NCBI GenBank assembly: GCA_031763025.1
Contig: JASSKH010000003.1
Location: forward strand, 1,045,001-1,109,000
Reading direction: 5' to 3'
Origin: Macrocystis pyrifera
Taxonomy: Eukaryota; Sar; Phaeophyceae; Laminariales; Laminariaceae
Length of the DNA: 64,000 nt
Shown: positions 23,301 through 34,429 of the stretch, piece after piece
Numbering within the stretch: position 1 is the stretch's first letter
Layout: every line of letters begins with the position of its first letter
Notes under the pieces: model-generated
Told to the model about the DNA's origin: nothing
Database searches by the model: none
The model's input: the letters and a program-made list of their open reading frames with translations, nothing else
Program-made: the position numbers and the translations under genes

Positions 23301-26300
23301 CACCGTTGGCACAGCAGCGCGATTTATTGGGAAATGCGACCGATGCTGGAGACGGTTTTCGACAAGTGCCACCCGCCCCATGTACCTCCTACATCAGCAG
23401 TAGTATAAGCACGTATATTATGATTGTACTAGTATACTAGGATGTGTTATAAAAACGATGATATCATATAATACCAGGTACACAAAATAGCACGAAAGCC
23501 CTTTCTCAACTGGTCTCAGAAAGCCTCGTCACTGGTGACACCAGCACAGAAGTACCAGGTATTTCCTGGTATACTTTACGCACGTAGAGCCAGCCTAGTG
23601 CTGTAGCTGGGTGCAACATGTCCAACCATGTCAATATTAACATTTACCGGTACATATTACAGAAAAACCCATCACAAGACACCACACACAAGCGAGAGAA
23701 TTAAGACGTAGCACGAAGCCAATGCTGAAATCATCCATAACAAGAGTGCGAGGAAAAAATACAGAAATGCTCTTGTGTACTATAAATAATGTAGTGTAAT
23801 ATGCGTACATAAGGCAGTACTCGTAAACCTACTCGTACCGGTACCAGCTGGTACAATACGTATAATACAAGTAGTTTTTTTGGCACGAAGCTTACCCCTG
23901 ATCGGTGCAGAGAGCAGAAGCGGCCCTTCTCCCCCTCGAAACCGAAAACCGGTCGCTTCTTGCAGCCCGGGTGCTGACATCGCTTGTTCACGACATCAAC
24001 CATGCCGTCACTCTGAAAAGAGTCACCGACAGAAAACAGAAAAGCGGGTCGTGGTTATCAGGTTGTCATGATATTTCATGTTGATATGCTGGATGCTCCG
24101 GCATATTTTGGCATTACCCTGATGCCTCGCAACACCATCACCACCAACATCAAGCCCCAGGTGCGCGGGCACAGGAGCAGAAAGATCTCGAATTTCCACG
24201 ATTGATTCACGATATATTTGTATGCAGTTCAAAACACAAGTTAATGTTTCTTTTACTGGTAGTAAGTAAAACGCGGGATGCCGGGGTCACAGCTGTCAGA
24301 TATGGGAACTTCGAAAATGTTCACATCTCTGCCCGTGTACTGCTGCCGTATACTCGCTCGGATGTATCACTCGAAAGGAGCGAGAAAGACAAAGAGCCGA
24401 AACTGATTCGAAACAATTTCCAACATGCACCCAACGAAGTCAAGACCGAACAAATGAATGTCCTCGCCGCCATTTTATTTTACTGTAAATATAAGTCTGA
24501 TGAAAGATAGTGGCACAAAAGCGTTACGTGGCACTCAAACTACAAATTACTAAATATGTACTAGCCAGGGAGAGGTCAGTTACTCTTTCCTTTGCATGCA
24601 GGCGCAAAAAGGAAAACCACGGACGAAACTCGCTGTAATGAACACCCAATCACACGAAACCACTGCAGTGGAACCCACGCTGGGCCTGATGCCAACTCGG
24701 AAGGCATTACAGCAGCATCAAAATATTTCACATGATATTTTCAATATTTTCAGTGGCCAGTCGCCATCGGAACGGAGCGGTGTCATTATATTTACGTACG
24801 TAGACGGTAAAAATATGGTACCGGTTCGATGACCTGGTAGATAATACAGGCAGCAGTACATTGTGCGCCTTCGTCTCGTGTATTTTTATTTTAGGCAGCC
24901 GAATTTCGATTTTTCATGGTTTTTTTCGGATCTTCAATATTTTCAGTGGCCAGTCGCCATCGGAACGGAGCGGTATTGTATGATTTACGTATGTAGACGG
25001 CAAAAATATGGTACCGGTTCGACGACCTGGTAAGTACTAGAGCAGTACGTATTAATAGTACATTGTGCGCCTTCTTAATCTCGTGTATTTCTCTTTTAGG
25101 CAGCCGAATTTCGATTTTTCATGGTTTTTCGGATCTCACCTTTGTGTGACTCCTTCATTTGAGAGTTAACGTAACAACATAATTAACAGGAGTGGTACAG
25201 ATCAATATGCGTCTACAGAAGAGCTACGAAAAAAATAATAGTTCGTACGAGGTATTAATAGTTGCCCTTTTCCATTATACTCTGTTGCTGTACGAGTACA
25301 GGTTTGAATTGAAGCGTTCCCCATCATTTTTCTCCTCTTTTCACCGACTTTAGTTTTCAGGCATCACAAAAACAACGGTACAGCGACAGCAAGTATAGTA
25401 AAGCGAATGAAACACATGAAAGGTAAGACATTTGTACATGCATGCAGCCCCGACCTCGCAATTATCAGCAACCTTTTTCCAAAGTGGTCGGTCGAGTGTC
25501 GCATGTGCACACCAGGCAAGGCATCATTCACTCGGTTCGTTCGTGACTAAAAATTAACTGATAACTGGTGGTACAAACGTGAATGATAAATGCGATAAAT
25601 GCACCCTTCGTTCTCGCTCTGGCGACAACATGTCTACCGTCACCGCCGGCAGCGGCCGAAACGCACCAAGCGCTTGAACTGTTGTAACTGCGTACTGCTG
25701 TAGCGTGTAGCGGTGGTGGGGACGCACCCCCAGGGCGCCCAGATTTACCATCGCGCCATCGCGCAACTTCTAAAACTTTTGAGAAGGTGAAACTCATGCA
25801 GCCCGAGTTTCGTAGGAGGCGCTTACTCCGGAGAAAAGTGAAAAAAGGTCAAAACATTCCGAAACTATTGTGGTATTCAAAATCAAATATACCTGGTACC
25901 CTGCTGGTACGATTACAAGAAACAGCAGTACATGCATATGTTTGTCCCCAGTGACGAAAGGTAAAGGTGTACCGTATTTCCACGACAGGCAAGGAAGAAG
26001 GGATGGCGTGCGGGGGGGGGGTGTATGATGAACAGCAGTATGTGACTTGCCTTATGATAAGAGCAGAAGCGACCCTTCTCCCCCTCGTGTCCATACAAAG
26101 GACGTCTGCGGCAGTCAGCCTCTTCGCAACGCCTGCTGACCACATCCACCATGCCTTCATCCTTGTGCGCGGCACAGAATCTGCATGTAAATTCATCACA
26201 GGATTGCGATCGAAAGAAATTAACAAGGGTTGCTGTTGAACAAAATAATTCTACCCGAGTTTGCGGACAAAACGCTGCTGGTGGAAAGACCAAGAAGACC

Positions 26301-28404
26301 TGTCGTACTACTCTAATACTCGTACATACTACGCACGATATCGATACTGGAAAAAAATATTTATTAATAGTGGCACGAGTGACACTATTGCTGTGTTTTA
26401 GGACCGGCGGTTTCGTCCGTCTGGAGTCTTATGTCAAGATGATACCAAAGCGGAAGGTGCAACACTACCATACAGCAGTATAAAAGTATTACAGCGCACG
26501 CCTCCACATAATTGAATTAGGAGACAATTCCAGAATCCTTCAAATGCTGCAGGAATAAGACAAGAGACACATATATCCCTGTCAAGCCTGTCATTAAAAT
26601 TATTTTTCGAGGAAAACGTTTCCCAAGAACTATAAGTTACTGTGTAGATCCAGAATCTCTGAGACATGCCCACAAGGTGATCGTCACCACTACGTATCAT
26701 AGCTTCACAGACGACAGCACGGGTAGGTAGCGCATGTCTATTGATCAGGGCTGAGCCAAGGCTTCGACAAAATAGCCACTGCTGTAAAAGAAAAAACATT
26801 GTAACTCCGCTGGCGAACCAACCTTGAGGACCCGCAAAATTTATGCAGACCCCGAAAGGGAAATTTAAGAAAATGATGCAGAACACATAAACACCAGGTG
26901 CACAAAACGAAACAAGCACTCGAAGATGCCGTCGCCGACACCTTAACCCCCTGATGTGAAGCTAGTAGGTAGTATCAGTACAGACCTCGACCGAGAGAGT
27001 GCAATGAAGTTCGTAGTGCACCAGAGGCCCGTCGGCTGGCGGGCGATCGCCCAGCAAGTCAAGGAAACGAAGAAAAATAGAACGCAGGCCAGGTCTGTTC
27101 CGAAAATCGCGGTCCCACACAGCACCCTCCGGGAAGGAGGTAAAAAAAAAAACTATGCCGGTATATCCGGTGGTCGGACTACAAGTAGAAGCACAACAAC
27201 ATGCCATTACACAGAACAGAGATCGACGGTAGGCGGCCTGGAGACCCCAGCCTGGGACGACTCACGGCAGCGAGCTTCGCAGAGCACTCTCCGCACATCC
27301 GGCGCTGCCGGGGTAAATGCGTAGCGTAGCAATCACGGGGCGGTCACTGTTGGGGTGCGGGTACGGCTGGACGGGATGAGACGGAATCTTCGGCCAATTT
27401 CGGGTCGGAATACCGCCCATCTCGTCATCAAATACCAACAGATTGGGCCAACCCCGGCGGAACCACTACGCCGACAGCACACATCGCTATCACCACCGAT
27501 GGCCAAGGAGCTCCAGCAGGGCCGTTTCCCCGCCACGTACAGAGAAGCCAGCCGATCCTCACGTGCTTGGCGTGATTCGAAAGTCTTACACGTAAGCAAA
27601 AGCAAGGCAAAGATTCATCGCGATCGGAGAAAGAAACAGCGAGGAGCCGAATGTTTCGTGATATGTCGCAAAGCACGACGGAATCGAATCGATTTTTGTC
27701 ACAAAAAAACAGCAGCTGCAAAAAAAAGTATTGGACAAAAAATCACGAACGAACGAACGAACGCACGCACCCATACCTCGGTTTTTGGTGCTCGAATCCA
27801 AAACTCGGCTGTCTTGTGCAAGATGGCTCCTGGCATCGGCGGCTTCTAACGTCCACCATTCCCTCATCCTTTAAGCGTGTCGTGGGCAAGCCAGGGCAGT
27901 GGACAGATGGAAGCGATTAGCAAATTGCGCAGAGGTCCGGGTACATGGTACAAAAATTTGCACCATCTCGGTTGACAAAATATCGTATATACACAAGCCA
28001 TTCCTTTTTGGTCTCGTTGCGAAAGCGGACCCCCTTGGCCTGTGCCCTTTCATGCAAAAAAATGCCAATCACCAAGAGGCCACACTTTTCGAGGTGCCGA
28101 CTTGAGATGTCCACGCTAGGCTACGTAGTTCACCTTGTGCTGCGAACAGTACTTGGCCTTCTCTCCCTCGAACGCGTAGAGAGGCCATTTGGTGCACCCA
28201 GCAAATTCACACCGCCTGCATGTTCAGTTTGGGGAGACAGAAAAAGAATGGTAAATATAGAATACCAAACAATAAAAAATTATGTAATGCTGCTGTGGAG
28301 CTTTTTCGGCACGCAGGTGCTCCAAGCAGCCTCGGCTTCGCCGGGGCCACGTGATTGCAATGCCGATATACGTACGCTCTTCTCCCCGAACCACGTTGGC
28401 CCAT
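20342..28404 (-). CDS. EsV-1-7 cysteine-rich repeat protein (five repeats) with long disordered C-terminus
   Basis: Six exons on the minus strand: 28404-28376, 28215-28134, 27868-27777, 26180-26051, 24012-23896 and 22542-20342. Residues 1-150 hold five repeats of the form C-X4-C-X15-C-X2-H, and where one repeat follows another the spacing H-X12-C is exact across every exon joint, which is strong support for the model. Typical pieces are RRCEFAGC, GEKGRFCSYHK and DGMVDVVNKRC. This is the EsV-1-7 domain of Ectocarpus IMM and many brown-algal paralogues; IMM is implicated in early filament development, but the biochemical role is unknown and zinc binding is only presumed. After repeat 5 come a Gln/Ala-rich helix and about 650 residues of Ser/Gly/Pro-rich sequence with a Gly-Pro tract. 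Single-base frame breaks occur at an A6 run (22229-22234) and between about 21130 and 21030. The start (MGQRGSGRRA) is the least certain part. Confidence 0.85.
20670..20758 (-). repeat. Coding Gly-Pro hexanucleotide repeat
   Basis: About fourteen units of GGTCCT/GGTCCG on the plus strand encode alternating Gly and Pro in the C-terminal part of the EsV-1-7 protein. Read in the neighbouring frame they give Arg-Thr repeats, but the Gly-Pro frame continues sensibly to the TGA at 20344-20342. Such a tract is prone to length change. Confidence 0.85.
24741..25135. repeat. Tandem duplication of a roughly 193-bp unit within an intron of the EsV-1-7 gene
   Basis: Units 24741-24933 and 24934-25135 both run from TCAATATTTTCAGTGGCC to TTTTCGGATC. 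They differ by point changes and by a 13-base insertion in unit 2 (GTATTAATAGTAC at 25049-25061) that repeats the adjoining GTAC. The duplication lies inside the GC-AG intron between exons 4 and 5. Confidence 0.9.
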
Positions 28405-31212
28405 GCTACCACACGTCGAGCGCAGCGTCCGGTGGCTGAGGTCGTTGGCGCTGGCTGAAAGCGAGGAAATAGTACCCTAGGCTAGGAACCCTCTCGGTCG
28501 CGGGAGCTAAAACATTTTCACATTTCACATTAAATTTTCCTGTTGGCCTTTCCGTCACCGCTAGCAGGACACCACGCCGGCATCGACAACAAGAGCGACA
28601 CGTGCCGCTGAACCTGCACTCCACATGAGCTCACCTGTGACTATCGTGCATGACTCAATCAAGCTTTGCACTTCTCCCACGAGCCTGGCAAAAGACTACT
28701 GCTGTTGGCCTCGGCGACAGCAGTACGCTGCGGATGGTGGTGCGCACACACGACAGTCGATCCGAGACCGGCAAGCGAACAGAAGACAAAAGGAAGACAG
28801 ACGCACTGGATGTGTCTCAGATATGAGATATGCTCGCTCCCCTCTACAGCAAGCGTGACCGTGCCCAATGTAAACCGAAGGCAGGCCGCAATGTGCGTGG
28901 TGTGCCTAACAGCCTTCAAACTGTTAATTACGCTGGTTAGAGGCGGGTCCAAAAAACGGGGCCATATTTAAGATGTCCCCGGGGTTTCTCATCTAAAGTG
29001 TTCGACGGCATTCATAAAAAAATCGGATCAGGAGGGTGGAAGAGCGGAGAGCGCCGTCCAGTCAACCGGACGCAATCGGAGAATCGCCCATATTTTTTGC
29101 GCCAAAAGGCCGACATACAGCACACGGCCTCTCCCATCTCTCTACTCGTGTTGGTCTTGATACGATGTATGACAGTACGGGACGAGGAAAACATGCTCCT
29201 TGTTGTGCATTGCGTTGTTTTTTTGCGGAATGGTTGTTGTGGGTCGAAAAGCACGCACACCTTGTTTTTTTTTTTGTTCGTAAAATCAGCATACAAAACA
29301 CAAAAAAAGGGCATGAATGACTCCATGAACAACCAGAGGCCAGAGGTCACAATGCAGCGCTGCAAACACAAACAACCAGTCACAATGTGTAGTGCAAGTA
29401 AGTGATGAGTATTGCAACTATTCCCTGCTGTGTGTGGTACCAGCAGCAAGGCACGTATGCAGTAGTAGTGGAGTCGACATTAGCGGCAGCTACGTATGCT
29501 CGTTCGTGTTGACTGATATGATAAGGAACATACCCTTACCTATAGTGGTAGTGGTGGTACGTACATAATATCGGTAGATTGCGCCCGGACCCCCGGCACC
29601 ACTTTGTCCGGAAATGTAAGATTCGCTCGGGTATTAATTTGAAAATTCTCACGTTTCTTACATTTTCGGATATACTATAATAGTAATACCATCGACAACA
29701 ATGTCCGTACGTATTTTGAACCGTTCTGTTGCACCCGTTGTCCCTTCGTCGCAATGGGCGGGGTCTTCCTCGTATTATTATCATTCGTTGTCACAACAAA
29801 AGTGCATGACGACGGTATCTATCTACAGTGTGTGCAGGTCACTTCACAAACAACTCACAACTCGAGCATGACCATAATAATAATATGATAGGGCGCTAGG
29901 GTCGTCTCTTCTTCTTGGAAATTACGTACAAACCCAAAAGAACCTGCACTCCCCCTGACCCCCTCCACGCGTTTGTTTAGACACAGCGTTTGGGTTGGAC
30001 GTACATACACATAAATACGTGCAGCAAAAATTGGAAGATGGTTCGAAAAGAGAAAGACGGCTTTGGGTAAATTTGTTGTTTCTTACTATTTTAATACAAA
30101 CACAACAACATAAATAAATATCACAGTAGGAGAAGAAGATAGCAGAAGGTTCCGGTGCGAGGCAGCAAGCAGCACTAAAATCTCAGTCACGGGCGTGAAC
30201 GCCCGAATCAATTACGGTGTGTGTGTTCTCCACATTAACACCGTCCGTAGTAGAAGGATCAAATATTGTTACTAGAAATGGGGAAATATATAGTTTTTTT
30301 TTGTCTGTACCGTCGTAGGTCCTACCTGGTATTTAATATGGTCCCCCGTAATAATGTAATAATATATTTTTTACCACTTTCGAAAACAATGTCCCGGACC
30401 CCGGACCGCTCCCCCCTGTGGGAGATTGGAAAAACCCCAAGTCTCAGATACTCCACATAAAGTATCTAGATGCCATATTTTACGGGCGAAAGATCAATGC
30501 ATCGCGTCCTGTCCTCGCCGTGGGTTGGGCGCCTGATAAATCCTCGTCATCGCTGTTTGTCCTTCTACCCTTCTTTCGACCACACGTCGAACCGACTGAA
30601 GCAACCAGGAGTCGTCGCGGGACAGGTGTGCGTGCTCGTTCAAAATACAAGCTCTCTTCAAGAAGACGAGAAGACCATTGTTGTGTTTCTGTGTGTGTTT
30701 GTACGTGCACTTATGGATGAGTAGATCGACCGCCAATGCAAGCCGAGACTGCTGTACGAGTCGTACACGCACGTACGTACCTGTAGCTCTCTTGATGCCG
30801 ACTTGGTGCCGGGGCGTAAGAGAGTGTGTTGTGCACAGAGAGATGTTTTCGAGCTGTGTTCCCTCTGCTCTTTTTCTTTGTATGTACACTTCGTTCAGGT
30901 GGCAGGTGTCAATTTTTCGGCTCTTCACACAACAATCTTGGACACAATTTTTTGCATCAGATGAGATGACAGATGATGATCGGCACCGCCGTATAGAGTA
31001 CAAGGTACATGTGTACGTTCGAGTGGCAGCATGACTCTCTTGCAAACCTTCAACGTTGACAAAATACAGCAAGCAGTAGCTGGATGTGAACGCAGCAGTG
31101 TCCCGGGTACCTGATGCGTATGTAAATCCACTGACTGCTGTACAAACACAGCATTAAATTACATAAATACCAGGTGCAAGTATGAACATGAAACTCTGCG
31201 ATCAGAAGGCAG
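28405..31212. other. Upstream flank of the EsV-1-7 gene, no gene recognised
   Basis: The promoter and 5' UTR of the minus-strand EsV-1-7 gene should lie in the first few hundred bases, but I see no clear TATA box or initiator. A truncated MITE lies at 30255-30352. No convincing exon was found; the local open frames have mixed, low-quality composition. Confidence 0.5.
30255..30352. mobile_element. MITE family 1, copy 2 (left end missing)
   Basis: Starts inside the family core at AGGATCAAATATTGTTA and ends with the right terminus GGTCCCCCGTAAT followed by A. Compared with other copies it carries the extra bases CCTGGTA at 30325-30331, so that TACCTGGTA sits where the others read CCTATTTAATATGG. 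Confidence 0.85.
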
Positions 31213-31476
31213 TTCATCGCTTTGCATATCATACTCACTCGCGCCATGGGTTTTGTCTTTTGGCTCTGTCTGGTTGCGTGACTCGCACGTCGTCGGCCCC
31301 GCTGATGATAAAAAGATTCTGGAGCACACAGTCAACCTGAAGCGGTCTCGTCCTGGAGATGTGGTGAACATCCCGTATGAGGTCACTGTTGGACATGGGT
31401 GAGAAATGGCAAGGAGCACTCCTACTCGTATCGCTACACGGTTTACCCTCTGGACGGGTTGGGTCGTCTCCTATGA
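31213..31476 (+). pseudogene. Unidentified coding fragment with one frame break
   Basis: After GGCAG at 31212 a frame runs with natural-looking composition (segments DSHVVGPADDKKILEH and RPGDVVNIPYEVTVGHG) to about 31398. It hits a stop at GGGTGA, but one frame over the sequence continues sensibly (NGKEHSYSYRYTVYPLDG) to a TGA at 31474-31476. Either one base is missing from the G run at 31397-31399, or 31399 (GTGAGA) is a splice donor and the continuation is coincidence. I do not recognise the protein. It would be the last exon of a plus-strand gene whose earlier exons I could not find, so real gene, broken gene or chance are all open. Confidence 0.35.
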
Positions 31477-31541
31477 ATGTCCACATGGCCTTTTTGTTTG
31501 ATCTAACCTACAAACAAATTGCGGCAATTAGCGAGCTACAG

Positions 31542-31884
31542 CCGGCGTCCCCGGTGGCTTGGTATTAATGGGTGGTCCGCTTGCCTAAGATCAATTTCGT
31601 GGGTTCGAGTCTCACCGAGTGCATGTAGGGACTTTTTCTTGCATAAAAAAGTGATTGGCGGAAAGCGGGAGAGAGAGCGTGAGTTAGCTACATTTGATGA
31701 AAATCGACGAGCAGTGGGAATGCTGAACCCTATGCGCGACAAAAAATGAAGGCACGTACCGGGGGGGGGAAAGGGACGACATCTGTGACCACGGCTTGTC
31801 CAGAAGAAGACCGCTGAGGGTAAAAGCCTCCTGTACGAGTTAAGCTGGAAAGTAGAAGTGATGATACAGAAAAGAAAAGAAAAC
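31542..31884 (+). mobile_element. tRNA-derived SINE, copy 1
   Basis: The element starts CCGGCGTCCCCGGTGGCTTG with an A-box-like TGGCTTGGTA, then a B-box-like GGGTTCGAGTCTCACC near 31602-31617. A body shared with 59.3-59.7 kb follows, ending in an A-rich tail (ACAGAAAAGAAAAGAAAAC). It carries TTAATG after GGTA within the A-box that the other copy lacks, which may have damaged the promoter. There is no coding capacity; it would depend on a LINE for movement. Confidence 0.85.
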
Positions 31885-34429
31885 GGATATCACAGGGCAC
31901 GAGTGTCTTGTCATGTTGGCCTTTTTTTTGCTCCGAGTCCTAATTTCGACGCACGTAGTGGAGGTATGATACATGGCAGAGCTGCAGCAGTAGTACAACC
32001 AACCCGTGTCAGCTGTTGTCTGTATGTACCAGGTTGTCAGTAAAATCAGTAAAACGTTGACGTTGCGTGGCGTAATATCTTCGCCCGATCGACTGCATGC
32101 CTCTGGTCCACGGTCAACACTGGACGTCGTGTCGGTCACCCCCAAGGGCGGTTGAGGAATCGGTAGATCTCGGTGTCATGAGCAAGGGCGCACTCTTTGT
32201 GATCGAGTCGCTGCCGAAAAGAGGGTGGTGCCCTGTTGGTAGATTTGAAGCATTATTAGTACTATTAAGGCCGAGTACTGGCGCAGTACATACTGCCAGT
32301 GCAGACAGACATATTGGCAGTGTACTTACACGGGATGGGAGCACCAGCCAATATACTGAAACAACACGTTGAAATTTATGACTTACGTATATACTGTATG
32401 TACGCTCCACAAAACGCCATCCATACAACGGAGAACCTCACACATGAGGGGAATTCTATATATTTTTACACCGGGTGTAAACACTAAATTCTACACACCC
32501 TTTATAATTAGTATATGCCCGACCATTATGAGATCGGAAAACAGAAAACGAAACAGGTTTTCCCTTCATCGTGCAGAAACCCGCGAGCAGTACCATCAGT
32601 GGTGATGAGTCATTTCGTCATTTCTGTACGCTGCTCATATAAAAAACGTGTTTTTTCGCACATAATATCACCGCCGCCACGAGTCCTCGCCTCACAGAGC
32701 ATGGATCACGCTAAAGCTTCCAAATGTACGCTCCAATGCTCTGAGAGTCCTCTCGCTGCCAAGTTGGAAGGCCCTATATAGTTGGTCTGTGTCTTGAGGT
32801 GTCGCTTGGGACGTGAAAGCGTAACCCTTTTTTAAATATATTTTTGAAAAGTTGGAAATGACCTATTCTGCACAGCAAAAGTTGACACATGAATAGATCA
32901 GACTTATCACTCCCCAAACGAGGCTTCCAAACTCAGACTACCTTTGTACGGCCCTTCAACTTGCCACCGACGACGTTCTGCTTGGAGCATACACTATTGT
33001 CTAAGTGCTGAAGTGCCCCATACATACTGCTGTGTGAGGCGAATCCTTGATGGCGGCGGTTGGTGCTGTATCGAAAAGCACGCTATTTTCTCTGCCTCGG
33101 ACAGGCTTTGGAACAGAACGAAATGGACTGAAACTGTTTTGTTTCCTGTTTTCCGATCCCATAATAGTCGGCCTTGGTGTAGTTTTTTTTTTCTGCTGAG
33201 GCAGTTTGGTGGAAACCCTCGACTTTGTAGGTCGGGGTAGGATAAGGATGGCTAATTATATACCCTGGCTCAGTTTCGAGGATTCAGGTCTAGGTGGGAT
33301 TAGGCTGCCAGGCGGGAGCAAGGTGAATGCGTGCAGAGAGTAATTTGCGTGCCCGGTGTGCGACTAGGGCTGGTCCACAAATGATGAGCTGAGTAAACGA
33401 GAGATGCAGGAGGGAGGGAGAGAGAGAATTTTGCCCACGACGGACGAGTTCTTGTCTCCCGCTGCCAACCCAGACCCGTATGTCTGCCCCGGATTGTGAA
33501 GAGACGTGAAGCGATGGTGCCAAAACAAATTCCCGGTGGCGCCTCCAGAGGGGGCCCCCACCAGCCCGGGGGGGGGGCATGGCTCGCGGCGGCTTCGCCG
33601 CCAGGTTAAGCCGCAAAGATCGTATACTGAGGGGATTTATTCATAGTAAACGGGGTGCTGATTTCTACAGCAATACCAGGTATATCTCTCTCTTGTGTTG
33701 TGCTGGGTACGCTAGCCAATACCCAGCCGTGACTATTTCAGTAGTGTTGAAGACCCACGAGTACGAAATACTCATATCAAACTAATAGGGACATGACAAA
33801 ATATCTAACATAGAATTTGAGGGGGAGGATGGGGTGTACTCGACAAATATTTGAGTCAAGAAGTCGTGCTCATCGGCGAGCGCTGTAAGATCATATCCTA
33901 CGGCATGAATTGCCTGCGATATACGCTCAAAGTTGCTCAAGGATGATGCCTCGCTCATTGGCGCTGTGACTTACTATTAATATCATAGCTCACGTCATTA
34001 TTTGCACGCGCGCGCTTTTCGTTTTTGGTTGTCTCTCAGATTGCGAGACTTTTGGCAGGCGGCGTTCTCGACTCATGACCGGATCAACACTAGCACCCCT
34101 TTTGCAAGATCATTGAGTCTCCAAGATGAGGTACAGTAGGATATTAATGATTGCGTATTATTGCGTATGGACATTACTGCACCTGCTATGATACTTTTGT
34201 AGGTGATGTGAGGTGCGAAGTGTGAGTCGAAGCCGACTCAATCGATCCAATCTTCAACCGTACGATTCGATCCACATTCGTATCATAGGAGTCCCCAAAC
34301 GGTTGCGACTTGTTTTCGGTTTATTTATTCAGCTCGTCTATTAGCCCCTACGTATATAGAAGTATTCGTGATTTTGCCATCAGCCGCGTGGATGAGGGGT
34401 AATTGGGGTTCGCTTCGATCTTCAAGCAA
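31885..34429. other. Intergenic, one weak exon-like frame
   Basis: The stretch 32118-32243 reads as a mixed frame (VEESVDLGVMSKGALFVIES) up to a possible donor GTTG/GTAGAT, but no acceptor or partner exon is convincing and I do not call it a gene. A G9 run lies at about 33569-33577. Otherwise I see nothing. Confidence 0.4.

Noticed and set aside
28105..28133. Stop codon shortly after the first Cys/His repeat
   Set aside because: It lies in an intron: AAG/GTGAAC is a donor, and splicing to 27868 keeps the H-X12-C spacing.
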